Of a stretch of 30,859 bases of DNA, positions 23,695 to 30,859 are shown piece by piece. The notes beneath the pieces are model-generated. The model had not been told where the DNA came from and ran no database searches. It saw only the letters and a list, made by a program, of their open reading frames with translations. The stretch is from Streptomyces sp. WM4235. GTDB taxonomy: Bacteria > Actinomycetota > Actinomycetes > Streptomycetales > Streptomycetaceae. Where the stretch lies: positions 1-30,859 of the forward strand of contig NZ_LGDE01000446.1 in NCBI RefSeq assembly GCF_001279725.1, given 5' to 3'. Both the position numbers and the translations under genes were made by a program. Position 1 is the first letter of the stretch; each line of letters begins with the position of its first letter.

Positions 23695-23839
23695 GGTGGA
23701 TCTCCCTTTTGAGGCTCTGATGAGGCTCTGAATGTGTGGATCTTGAGAACCGGCCTTTGCGGGGCCCAGCACACCCGGGCAGCGAAACCGGCCCGGGTGG
23801 GCTGGGCCCCCCGGCCGTGCGGCGGGACCGGGCGCGGCG

Positions 23840-24295
23840 TCAGGCCAGCCAGCGGCCGTCGCGCATCAGCTCACGGCCGGACAGCTCGTTCTCCTCCCGC
23901 CAGGCCCGGATGCGGTGAGGAGTGATACGGAACCAGCGGTACGGGGTGGTCAAGGAGCGCGGGTCGAAGCCGGTGCGTGCGGCGAACCGGTCACCCACGT
24001 GCGGCGGCAGTGCGTCGATGGCGAGGACCTCGACGTCGCCCTCGATCATGGCGACGTCGCGGGTGTGGCCGAGGGCGAGCCGAGCCGTCCGGGTGGCGGC
24101 CAGGTTCCGCCCGGTGGGGCTCTCCGCCGGGGTGGCCGCCAAGAGCGCCTCGCCGTCCCAGTGGAACGACAGCGGTACCAGGTGCGGGGCGCCGTCCGCC
24201 GAGGCACTGGCCACCCAGACGTCGACGTCGTGGTCGAGCCGGTGCTCGGTGTCGCGACGGCGCTGGGCGCGGGAGCGGGGTGGGGTGCCCATCAT
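23840..24295 (-). CDS. PPOx-fold flavin-binding-type protein
   Basis: 151 residues. The split beta-barrel of the pyridoxamine 5'-phosphate oxidase superfamily is suggested by the strands [40 protein letters not shown] and [20 protein letters not shown], then GDVEVLAID. Members bind FMN, F420 or haem and reduce or oxidise small molecules; substrate unknown. The start at 24295 overlaps the stop of the VOC gene (ATGA), so the two are translated together from one mRNA. A second ATG follows immediately in frame. Confidence 0.8.
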   Translation of the reverse strand: MMGTPPRSRAQRRRDTEHRLDHDVDVWVASASADGAPHLVPLSFHWDGEALLAATPAESPTGRNLAATRTARLALGHTRDVAMIEGDVEVLAIDALPPHVGDRFAARTGFDPRSLTTPYRWFRITPHRIRAWREENELSGRELMRDGRWLA

Positions 24296-24645
24296 TCCTG
24301 CAGCAGTCCGATGAGGTTGCCGTCGGGGTCGATGACGGTGGCCACCAGGCGGCCGCCGCCGACATCGTGCGCGGGTTCCTTGACGGTGGCGCCCGCGGCG
24401 GTCAGTTCGGCGAGCTTCGCCTCGATGTCCGCCACGTGCCAGTAGGCCAGCGACGTGGTCAGGCCCTGCGGCCCGCCGCCCGGGAGGAGGCCGATGTGCT
24501 GGCCGGCGGCCTCGAAACCGACGTAGTGGGGCCCGTCGGTCTGCGGGGCGACACCGAGCAGCGCGGCGTACACCACCTTGGCCTGGGCGAGGTCGGACAC
24601 GGGATGCAGCACGGTCTTCATCCCCTGGGTGGAAGAGCTGGTCAC
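24292..24645 (-). CDS. VOC-family protein (glyoxalase/bleomycin-resistance-like)
   Basis: 117 residues, one VOC domain: TVLHPVSDLAQAKVVYAALL, YVGFEAAGQHIGLLPGGG, SLAYWHVADIEAKLAELTAA and [17 protein letters not shown]. These are the usual strand-helix-strand units, and the terminal Glu is in the place of a metal ligand in the family. Members bind metals or small toxic molecules and include lyases, dioxygenases and drug-binding proteins. The GTG at 24645 is preferred to the ATG at 24660 because AGGAG ends 5 bases before it. It is divergent from the large LuxR regulator and coupled to the PPOx gene. Confidence 0.85.
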   Translation of the reverse strand: MTSSSTQGMKTVLHPVSDLAQAKVVYAALLGVAPQTDGPHYVGFEAAGQHIGLLPGGGPQGLTTSLAYWHVADIEAKLAELTAAGATVKEPAHDVGGGRLVATVIDPDGNLIGLLQE

Positions 24646-24750
24646 GGTCACTCCTGTCATCGCGGAACCGGTCGGCCCGGTGTGGTCCGCCGGGCTCGTT
24701 CCTTGTGATCACAGCTTCCCCCCGGCGGGGTTGCGGGCGCCTCCGTGCTG

Positions 24751-24794
24751 ACCACGGAAGGCACCACGGAAGGCACCACGGAAAGCACCACGGA
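24751..24794. repeat. 12-bp tandem repeat, 3.7 units, before the LuxR/NB-ARC gene
   Basis: ACCACGGAAGGC (24751-24762), an identical copy (24763-24774), ACCACGGAAAGC (24775-24786) and a partial copy ACCACGGA. In the longer open frame it would encode Thr-Glu-Gly-Thr units, but it lies just upstream of a -10-like element and so may be regulatory. Confidence 0.85.
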
Positions 24795-24798
24795 TAAT
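24793..24798 (+). promoter_or_regulatory. Putative -10 element of the LuxR/NB-ARC gene
   Basis: GATAAT (five of six to TATAAT) ends 6 bases before the GTG at 24805, suggesting a leaderless mRNA and deciding the start. Confidence 0.5.
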
Positions 24799-24804
24799 GG
24801 CCCG

Positions 24805-27624
24805 GTGTCCACTCCAGTGATTTCGGCTCGGGAAGCCGACGTGCTCGCGCTGCTCGGGGAACACCTGAGCAACGCGGAGATAGCCGCGCGGCTGTTCATC
24901 TCCGTACGGACGGTCGAGTCCCACGTCTCCTCGCTGCTCAGGAAGTTGGAGGTGCCGGACCGGCGGGCGCTGTCCCGGCACGCAGGTGAAGCGACGCGTG
25001 CCGAGCAGGCGCGCCCGGCACCCGAGCTACCGGCACCGCTGACGGCGTTCGTCGGCCGGACTCGGGAACGCGGGGAACTGGCCGCAGCGGTGACGGCACG
25101 TCGGCTGGTGACCGCCGTCGGTCTGGGCGGAGTGGGCAAGACACGGCTCGCGCTGGCGGTGGCAGCTGACGCGGCGGGCGACTTCGCCGACGGGGTGTGC
25201 TTCGTGGACCTGGTCCCGGTCACCGATCCCGGGCGAGTGGGCGCGGCGGTCGCGGCGGCCATGGGCGTGGGCGAGCAGCCCGGGCGCGGGATCGACGACG
25301 CCCTGGTGGCCGCGTTGGCGGACCGTCAGGCGCTGCTGGTACTGGACAACTGCGAGCAGGTGCGCGACGGGGTGGCTCCGTTCCTGGAACGGCTGCTCGT
25401 GGCCTGCCCGGGGATACGCGTGCTCGCGACCAGCCGGGCCCGGCTGATGGTGCCGTTCGAATGGGTCTTCCCGGTTCCGCCGCTGTCGCGCGTCGGAGGC
25501 GGCGCGTCGGAGGCGGCGGCCCTGTTCCTGGAGCGGGCGGCGGCGGTCGGCAGGGCCCCGGCTCCGGCGGAACGCGACCGGATCGCGGAGCTGTGCGAAC
25601 GGCTCGACGGCATGGCGCTGGCCATCGAACTGGCGGCGGCGCGCTGGTCCACGCTCGGGTTGGACGGCCTGGCGGCCGGCCTCGGCGACCAGCTCCGGAT
25701 CCTCGCCGGCGGCCCCCGCGCCGACGGCAGACACCGGTCGGTGCGGGCCGTCCTCGACTGGAGCCACGACCTGCTGGAACCACAGGACCGGGCGCTGCTG
25801 CGCCGGGTGTCGGCGTTCGTCGCTCCGTTCACCGCCGAGGCGGCCGCCGAGGTGGCCGGGTTCGCCCCCCTGGAGACGGCCGCGGTCGCCGACGGGCTCG
25901 GCAGGCTCGCCGAGCAGAGCCTGCTCGCCGTGACACCGTCCGATACCGGCACCCGCTACCAGGCGCTGGAGACCCTCCGTCAGTACGGCACGGAGCGGCT
26001 CACCGACGCCGGAGAGCTCGACGATGTCCGATCGCGCCACCTGGCATGGTGCCTGGTCGGTGCGGCCGGCCTCCAGGAAGGCGGCGGCTCGGACTGGCGA
26101 GCCCGGTTCGACGCGGTCGCGGAGGACCTGCGGGCCGCCTTGACCTGGTCCGCGGGCCGGCCGGAGCAGCGCGCGGACGCGTGCCGTCTCGCCCTGTCCC
26201 TGGCCGAGCCGGCCTTCACCCGGAACCTGCTGGGCGAGGCCCAACAGCGCTACGAGCAGGCGGCCTCGCTCACCGCCGGCGTCGACGCCGCCGCCGCATT
26301 GCGGCAGGCCGCCGGGGTGGCCGGGTGCCGCAGGCTCGGCGACGACATGTACCGCCTGCACCGGGCCGCCGCCGAAGCCGCCCGCCGGGCCGGGGACGCG
26401 GCCGGGGCCGCTCGCGACCTGGCGGCTGCCGCCACCGCCGCCTACCGCTTCTCCAGCACGTTCGCCGGCCGGGTTCCGCCCGCGGACGAGGTGACCGGCC
26501 TCCTCGCGGCGGCCCGCGAGCTGACCGGTGACGATGACCCGGCCGTCGAGGCGGCTCTCGCGCTGGCCGAGGCCGCGGTGGTCGCGGACGCGTTCGGCGC
26601 GGTCCAGGGCGCCCCGGACAACACCGCACCGGACACCGTCGCGTGCGCGGAACGAGCCGTCGAACTCGCCCGACGCGCCGGCGACCCGGTGGCACGGTCC
26701 GCCGCCCTCGACGCGCTCTCCGGCGCCCAGAGCTGGGCCGGTGAGAGCTTCGCCGCCGCGGCCGCCGCCCGCGCCCGGATCGACATCCTGACCTCGGCAC
26801 CGAGCGCCCCTGCCCGGACGCACGAGCTGATCGACGCCCTCGCCATGGCCGCCGCGACCGCCGTCGGCACGGGCGAACTGTCGGCGGCCCGCCGGTGGGG
26901 CAGCCGGCTCGCGGACCGGCCGCAGCTGGCCGAGGTGGGCGACCACGCCACGTCCTGGCTGCTGGTCGCGGACGCGCTCGCGGGCCACACCGACGCGGTC
27001 CTCACCAGCAGCGTGCGCTTCCTCGACGCCTGGGAGCAGGCCGGCCGGCAACGGTCGTTCTCGCTCGGCCCGGCCGCCGCGTCCGTCGCGATGATCCACG
27101 GCTTGCGAGGCGACCACGAGGCACGGGCGACCTGGCTCACGATCACCGACCGGACAGGCAGCGAAGAGGATCACCGCCACGGCCACGGCGCCGTCTTCGA
27201 CACCATGGTCCTGCTCCACCACGGGGACGCCGACGCGGCCCTGGAGCGCGTCGCGCCCGAGCCGGAGCAGGTGTGGAAGTGGGTCTGCTGGGTCTGGCTG
27301 CACTGGTACACGGCGCTCCGGGCCGAGGCAGCGGTCCTCGCCGGGCACCCGGACGCCCGGGGCCGGGTCGCCGCCGCCCGGGCCGTGGTCGCCGGGAACC
27401 CGGTCGCCTCCGCCCTGGTGGACCGGGCGGAGGCACTGCTCAGCGGCGATCTGCCGCGGTTGCTCGCCGCCGCGTCGGCGTTCGAGGCGGCCGACTGCCG
27501 CTACCAGTGGTCGCGTACGCTCCTGCTCGCCGGCGGCGAGCACGCCGCGACCGGCGCGTCCGCACTGGCCGACCTCGGACTCGCGCCCATGGCCGCCCGG
27601 TCGCCGCACCACTGGCGCCCCTGA
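24805..27624 (+). CDS. LuxR-type regulator with NB-ARC-like ATPase and helical repeats
   Basis: 939 residues from the GTG at 24805. At the N-terminus is a LuxR helix-turn-helix (about 5-60: ISAREADVLALLGEHLSNAE then IAARLFISVRTVESHVSSLL), unusual since most large LuxR regulators carry it at the C-terminus. A STAND/NB-ARC-like ATPase follows, with Walker A GLGGVGKT at about 106-113, Walker B LLVLDNCEQ near 177-185 and downstream VLATSRARL and LCERLDGMALAIELAAARWS motifs. The remaining half is an Ala-rich solenoid of TPR-like helices. It is a signal-integrating transcription factor switched by nucleotide and ligand or protein binding. A longer frame from a GTG at 24745 would add the 12-bp-repeat peptide. 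Divergent VOC/PPOx genes are candidate targets. Confidence 0.85.
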   Translation: MSTPVISAREADVLALLGEHLSNAEIAARLFISVRTVESHVSSLLRKLEVPDRRALSRHAGEATRAEQARPAPELPAPLTAFVGRTRERGELAAAVTARRLVTAVGLGGVGKTRLALAVAADAAGDFADGVCFVDLVPVTDPGRVGAAVAAAMGVGEQPGRGIDDALVAALADRQALLVLDNCEQVRDGVAPFLERLLVACPGIRVLATSRARLMVPFEWVFPVPPLSRVGGGASEAAALFLERAAAVGRAPAPAERDRIAELCERLDGMALAIELAAARWSTLGLDGLAAGLGDQLRILAGGPRADGRHRSVRAVLDWSHDLLEPQDRALLRRVSAFVAPFTAEAAAEVAGFAPLETAAVADGLGRLAEQSLLAVTPSDTGTRYQALETLRQYGTERLTDAGELDDVRSRHLAWCLVGAAGLQEGGGSDWRARFDAVAEDLRAALTWSAGRPEQRADACRLALSLAEPAFTRNLLGEAQQRYEQAASLTAGVDAAAALRQAAGVAGCRRLGDDMYRLHRAAAEAARRAGDAAGAARDLAAAATAAYRFSSTFAGRVPPADEVTGLLAAARELTGDDDPAVEAALALAEAAVVADAFGAVQGAPDNTAPDTVACAERAVELARRAGDPVARSAALDALSGAQSWAGESFAAAAAARARIDILTSAPSAPARTHELIDALAMAAATAVGTGELSAARRWGSRLADRPQLAEVGDHATSWLLVADALAGHTDAVLTSSVRFLDAWEQAGRQRSFSLGPAAASVAMIHGLRGDHEARATWLTITDRTGSEEDHRHGHGAVFDTMVLLHHGDADAALERVAPEPEQVWKWVCWVWLHWYTALRAEAAVLAGHPDARGRVAAARAVVAGNPVASALVDRAEALLSGDLPRLLAAASAFEAADCRYQWSRTLLLAGGEHAATGASALADLGLAPMAARSPHHWRP

Positions 27625-27776
27625 ACGACACGTCGTCCTCTCGCACTCGACGCGACACCCGGTGGGGCCGCCGCCGTGCCGCTCGGTGAGCCGGGCCCGG
27701 GTGCGGGTGGTGTCGTCGGGTCGAGGCCGGCCCGGCGCCGGAGATCGAGGACGTCGTCCGATCCGAAGGCGCGGCC

Positions 27777-27807
27777 CCGGCCCCTCGCCGGGGCGAGGAG
27801 GGGCCGG
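27777..27807. terminator. Hairpin between convergent genes
   Basis: CCGGCCCCTC (27777-27786) pairs perfectly with GAGGGGCCGG (27798-27807) around an 11-base loop. It lies 10 bases from the amidase stop and downstream of the LuxR-like gene, so it may terminate both. The 190 bases between the two genes hold no gene. Confidence 0.65.
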
Positions 27808-27817
27808 CGGGTGACGC

Positions 27818-29269
27818 TCAGGCGGACTGGACGGCGCCCGCCCACACGGTCGGCGTTCGGTGTGCCCAAGGGGCTGCCTGCTCCAGCTGCCCGGCGAGAC
27901 GGAACAGGACGTCCTCCCGCCCGTGGCCGGCAGCGAATTGGACGCCTATGGGCATGCCGGTGGCCGGGTCGGACGCGAGCGGCATCGACATGGCGGGTGT
28001 GCCGGCGACGTTGAAGGCCGCGGTGAACGGCGACCTGTAGAACAAGTGCTCCAGCCGGCCCAGCCCGTCAGCCCCTTCCGCGCCATGGTGATAGGTGCCC
28101 ACCTGGACCGGCAGTTCGGGAAGGGTGGGTGTCAGCAGCACTTCGTGACGGCCGAAGTGGGCGCCGAGCGATCGAGCGACCCGGTTGCGTACATCGAGGG
28201 CGTGCACGAACTCCGAGCCGCTGACCCGGCGGCCCCACGCGTAGCTCGCCAGCATCTCGGGTTCGACGGTGCTCTCGTCCACGGGACGACCGAACGTCCT
28301 GGCGAAGCCCTCGATCCAGGTCACCAGGTTCGCCGACCACAGGCGTGCGTTGGCCAGGACGAACTCCTCCCAGCTCACACCGAGGTCCACGGAGGTGACG
28401 TCGACGTGATGACCGAGCGACTCGAGTAGGCGAGCGGTCGACAAGACGGCGTCGTGTACCGCCGGCTCCACGGCGCGCCCGTTCCAAGGGGTGGTCACCA
28501 GGCCGATGCGCAGCCTTCCGGGGGAGCGGGTGACTTCTTCGGCGTACGGGCGAGTCGGGCGCTCCGCGAAGTAGGGGTCGCCCGACTCGGGGCCCTGGAT
28601 CAGGTCCAGCAGCGTCGCGCTGTCGCGCACGGTTCGGCTGAGCGCGCCGTGGACCGCCAAGCCGTTGAAGACCTCATCGGCGTCCGGCCCCATGGAGACC
28701 CGGCCTCGGGTGGGCTTGAGCCCGAACAGTCCTGTGCCGGCGGCGGGCACGCGGATCGAGCCGGCCGCGTCGGTGGCGTGGGCGATGGGGGTGATGCCGG
28801 CCGCGACGGCCGCGGCCGACCCGCCACTGGAACCGCCGGCCGTTCGGGCGAGGTCCCAGGGGTTGCGCGTCGCTCCGTGGAGGACCGGCTCCGTGGTGGT
28901 GCTGTAGGCGAACTCCGGGGTTGCCGTGCGCCCCAGTGTCACGAGGCCGGCGCCCCGGAACCGCCGCATGAGAGAGGAGTCCGCCGCCGCCACATTGCCC
29001 ACGGCGAGCCGGCTGCCCAGCTCGACCCGCTTGCCCTTCATGGACACGGCGAGGTCCTTGATGAGGAAGGGCACGCCCGCGAGCGGTGTGCTGCCGGGGG
29101 CAGGGGCGTCCTCGGCGGGCCAACTCTCCACGACGGCGTTGATGTCGGGGTTCACGGCAGTCATCGCGTCCTGGGCCGCGGCCGTGACCTCCGCGACGGT
29201 CACCTCTCCTCGCGCGAGGAGTTCGGCCAGCCCCACGGCGTCGTACCGCGTGTATTCGTGCAGTTTCAT
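27818..29269 (-). CDS. Amidase signature family enzyme (full length)
   Basis: 483 residues, the usual family length. The Ser-cisSer-Lys triad is complete: K71 in GVPFLIKDL, S147 in ARTAGGSSGGS and S171 in TDAAGSIRVP. Further family landmarks are TATPEFAYSTTTEPVLHGAT, NPWDLARTAGG and FTAAFNVAGTPAMSMPLASD with IGVQFAAGHGRED near the end. It should hydrolyse an amide, perhaps an aryl or aliphatic one; the substrate is not deducible. No signal peptide, so cytosolic. It is divergent from a TetR regulator across 133 bp with a 22-bp palindrome, a classical arrangement in which the TetR protein represses the enzyme until an inducer, often the substrate, binds. A CCTTG triplicate lies in the leader at about 29276-29290. 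Confidence 0.9.
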   Translation of the reverse strand: MKLHEYTRYDAVGLAELLARGEVTVAEVTAAAQDAMTAVNPDINAVVESWPAEDAPAPGSTPLAGVPFLIKDLAVSMKGKRVELGSRLAVGNVAAADSSLMRRFRGAGLVTLGRTATPEFAYSTTTEPVLHGATRNPWDLARTAGGSSGGSAAAVAAGITPIAHATDAAGSIRVPAAGTGLFGLKPTRGRVSMGPDADEVFNGLAVHGALSRTVRDSATLLDLIQGPESGDPYFAERPTRPYAEEVTRSPGRLRIGLVTTPWNGRAVEPAVHDAVLSTARLLESLGHHVDVTSVDLGVSWEEFVLANARLWSANLVTWIEGFARTFGRPVDESTVEPEMLASYAWGRRVSGSEFVHALDVRNRVARSLGAHFGRHEVLLTPTLPELPVQVGTYHHGAEGADGLGRLEHLFYRSPFTAAFNVAGTPAMSMPLASDPATGMPIGVQFAAGHGREDVLFRLAGQLEQAAPWAHRTPTVWAGAVQSA

Positions 29270-29312
29270 GGTGCCTTGCCTTGCCTTGCCTAGCGCCGGA
29301 CGATCGAGCCCT

Positions 29313-29334
29313 GACGATACCGATCGGTATCGTC
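29313..29334. promoter_or_regulatory. Perfect 22-bp palindrome, candidate TetR operator
   Basis: Half-site GACGATACCGA is followed at once by its exact reverse complement. It lies between the divergent amidase and TetR starts. A related sequence, TGATCGGTAACGT at 29341-29353, resembles the right half and could be a weaker second site. Confidence 0.8.
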
Positions 29335-29402
29335 GGGGGGTGATCGGTAACGTAGCATGGGGTCAAGCGAGGCCGGCCAACGCGAGTGGAGCGAGACGGA
29401 AC

Positions 29403-30020
29403 ATGACGAGCAGCCCCTCACGGCCCGGCCGGGACACGCGGGTGCCCCGTCTGCCGCCGCGTGAGCGCATCCTCGACGCGGCGGAGGAGCTCTTCCTGCG
29501 AGACGGCGTGAAAGCCGTCGGCGTCCAGGCCATCGCCGATCAGGCCAAGACCACGAAGATGGCCCTGTACCGGCACTTCGCCACCAAGGACGCGCTGATC
29601 GAGGAGTGGCTGAGGATCGTCGCGGCAGGTTACGCATCCGCGTTCGACAAAGTGGAAGCGGAGCACCCGGACGACGGCCGCGCGCAAGTTCTCGGCGTCA
29701 CCCGATTCATCGCCGAGGGACTACCGGACATCGCGCGGCGAGGCTGCCCCTTCGTCAACTCCATCGCGGGCCTGCCCGACCCCGAGCACCCGGCCCGTCG
29801 GCTGATCGAGAGGCACAAAGCCACTCAGCGCCGTCGTCTCACGGACATGTGCGACAAGGCCGGCGCGAAAGTGCCCAGTGACACCTCCGCGGAGATCACC
29901 TTCCTCCTGGAGGGTGCGCAGATCAGCATGCAGAACGGCAGCGTCGACCGAGTGGGCGACCGGCTCCAGGCCGCGGTCACGGCAATACTGGACCGAGACA
30001 CCGGCGCACCGGACCGCTGA
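29403..30020 (+). CDS. TetR-family transcriptional regulator
   Basis: 205 residues from the ATG at 29403. The N-terminal helix-turn-helix is clear: PPRERILDAAEELFLRDGVK, AVGVQAIADQAKTTKMALYR, HFATKDALIEEWLRIVAAGY. The C-terminal domain, with the segment RRGCPFVNSIAGLPDPEHPA, resembles the group whose ligand pocket contains a CPF motif. It would bind the palindrome at 29313-29334 as a dimer, repressing the divergent amidase and itself. A TAGCAT at 29353-29358 may be its -10. The frame is open far upstream, but the first Met in good context is used. The stop lies at the head of a 22-bp repeat array. Confidence 0.88.
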   Translation: MTSSPSRPGRDTRVPRLPPRERILDAAEELFLRDGVKAVGVQAIADQAKTTKMALYRHFATKDALIEEWLRIVAAGYASAFDKVEAEHPDDGRAQVLGVTRFIAEGLPDIARRGCPFVNSIAGLPDPEHPARRLIERHKATQRRRLTDMCDKAGAKVPSDTSAEITFLLEGAQISMQNGSVDRVGDRLQAAVTAILDRDTGAPDR

Positions 30021-30108
30021 CCCGGTGTCACTGGACTGCTGGCCCGGTGTCACCGGACCGCTGGCCCGGTGTCACTGGACCGTTGACCTGGTGTCACCGG
30101 AGCGGGCG
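30021..30108. repeat. 22-bp tandem repeat, 4 units
   Basis: Units start at 30021, 30043, 30065 and 30087, each beginning CCCGGTGTCAC (CCTGGTGTCAC in the last) with 22-bp period. Unit 2 contains a perfect dyad CCGGTGTCACCGG; units 1 and 3 have CTGG in its place. The last codons of the TetR gene (29999-30020) resemble a degenerate unit. Confidence 0.9.
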
Positions 30109-30142
30109 TCCTCACAGGGGAGCGGGGAATCGGGTGACTTCG

Positions 30143-30190
30143 CCCGTGTGCCGGTGTGCCTGGCGGCCCGTGTGCCGGTGTGCCCGCGAG
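30143..30190. repeat. 24-bp direct repeat, 2 units
   Basis: The 18 bases at 30143-30160 (starting CCCGTGTGCCGG) recur exactly at 30167-30184. The rest of the gap 30109-30586 shows no supportable gene. Confidence 0.85.
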
Positions 30191-30586
30191 CCTGGCGGCC
30201 AGGGCGGCTCTCGGCCACTGACGGGTCCGCCCGCGCCCTCGCCGTCCCGTTCCCCGATCTTCCTTCCCCACGGGCGGGATTGCGGGCCCCCATCACGGGG
30301 CCGCCGCACTGGATGGGAACGGCCTCGATGACCGGCCCCTGGGATGCCGGCCCCGACCACGTGCTGCTTCGTTCTCGCACGCCTCCGACGGGTGGTGGGT
30401 GGTGGGGATGTCCTGCCGGCGCTGTCCGATGAGCGTGCCGCTCGGTCAGCGGAGACCGTGAGCGGCGGCGATGTGGGGCCGTTGGGCGAGGGGGGTTTCA
30501 GGTTGTGTCGCGGGCCGCAGGGGCGCGGCCATCCCCGATGACGGTGCTCCCCGTGGCAGTTCGGGGGTGGGCCTGCCCCGGGTCGG

Positions 30587-30859
30587 TCACTTGGGTATGA
30601 GGACGGTGTCGACGATGTAGGCGTTGGCGTTGGCGGTCTTGACGTTGCCGCAGACCACGTTGGAGGCGTCGTTGACCATGTAGGACTCGCCGGAACCCAT
30701 GGTGTTCACCTTGCCCTTCGGCAGGGTGTCGAAGGAGCCGCTCTCCAACTGCTTGGGAGTGAGCTTCTGGCCCACGACGTGGTAGGTCAGGATCTTGGTG
30801 AGCATGGCCTTGTCGGCGAGGACCTTGTCCAGGTCCGCCTTCGGGATCTTCGCGAAGGC
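30587..30859 (-). CDS. Fasciclin-domain protein, C-terminal part (5' end outside window)
   Basis: The last 90 residues of a FAS1 (fasciclin) domain. Reading from the right edge, AFAKIPKADLDKVLADKAML, TKILTYHVVGQKLTPKQLES, SFDTLPKGKV, GESYMVNDASNVVCGNVKTA and NAYIVDTVLIPK match the H-box (YHVV) and the closing strand (NAxIxxxDxVLxP type) of the domain. The frame is open to base 30859, so the start and the likely signal peptide lie outside. FAS1 proteins are usually secreted or cell-surface adhesion proteins; bacterial ones are often lipoproteins. Confidence 0.88.
   Translation of the reverse strand, partial: AFAKIPKADLDKVLADKAMLTKILTYHVVGQKLTPKQLESGSFDTLPKGKVNTMGSGESYMVNDASNVVCGNVKTANANAYIVDTVLIPK

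Noticed and set aside
25027..27612. 861-residue minus-strand open frame opposite the LuxR/NB-ARC gene
   Set aside because: Low-complexity Arg/Gly-rich composition, no domains; the forward frame has an HTH and Walker motifs.
30021..30190. CRISPR array
   Set aside because: The 22- and 24-bp repeats are directly contiguous with no unique spacers, and no cas genes are present.
1..30859. tRNA, rRNA or riboswitch genes
   Set aside because: No cloverleaf with a T-loop motif, rRNA core sequence or known riboswitch core was seen by eye; a covariance-model scan would be the deciding test.

Overview
The window is very GC-rich, with strong third-position G/C bias, frequent GTG and TTG starts, Shine-Dalgarno (SD) sites of the GGAG/GAGG type and several apparently leaderless genes. 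Together with the gene families present (LAL-type LuxR regulators, Imm49, EACC1/caspase-WD40 conflict proteins, many GNAT proteins) this points to a Streptomyces or close actinomycete chromosome. The mix of small accessory genes, broken genes and transposase remnants suggests an arm-like accessory region rather than the core.

Layout. 1-3035: a gene pair with an ATGA overlap, an M48 membrane metalloprotease (5' end outside the window) and a membrane-anchored protein resembling a degenerate VirD4/HerA-type ATPase with a Ser/Thr-rich tail, closed by a 15-bp hairpin. 3171-4313: a short amidase. 4314-4874: an IS5-type transposase remnant. 4875-6956: three leftward genes (two GNAT proteins and a membrane protein). 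7109-9872: a 14-bp tandem array, a probable promoter, then the most interesting locus: a small EACC1-like protein translationally overlapped with a caspase-like protease carrying a possible membrane segment and a seven-repeat WD40 propeller. 10114-10827: a signal-peptidase-like protein lacking the catalytic lysine.

10900-15137 is an eroded accessory patch: a possible IS630 scrap, a GNAT gene with an internal deletion, small hypothetical genes, an orphan Imm49 immunity gene, hexanucleotide repeats and a truncated serine recombinase. 15260-17122 is a self-contained ArsR-like regulator plus MFS exporter operon with a perfect operator-like inverted repeat. 17321-23108 holds an LRV-repeat protein, a 2H phosphoesterase, a frameshifted SMI1/KNR4 gene, an HNH-like protein with a small partner, a DUF1963-like protein, an unknown protein and a secreted HAD-like protein.

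23236-27624: DUF1801, PPOx-fold and VOC proteins run leftward, with the last two coupled, divergent from a large LuxR/NB-ARC regulator whose promoter carries a 12-bp tandem repeat. 27818-30020: a full-length amidase divergent from a TetR regulator, with a perfect 22-bp palindrome between them. 30021-30586 is non-coding, with 22-bp and 24-bp direct repeats. The right edge holds the C-terminus of a fasciclin-domain protein.

All functional calls come from reading motifs by eye; no database search was possible.
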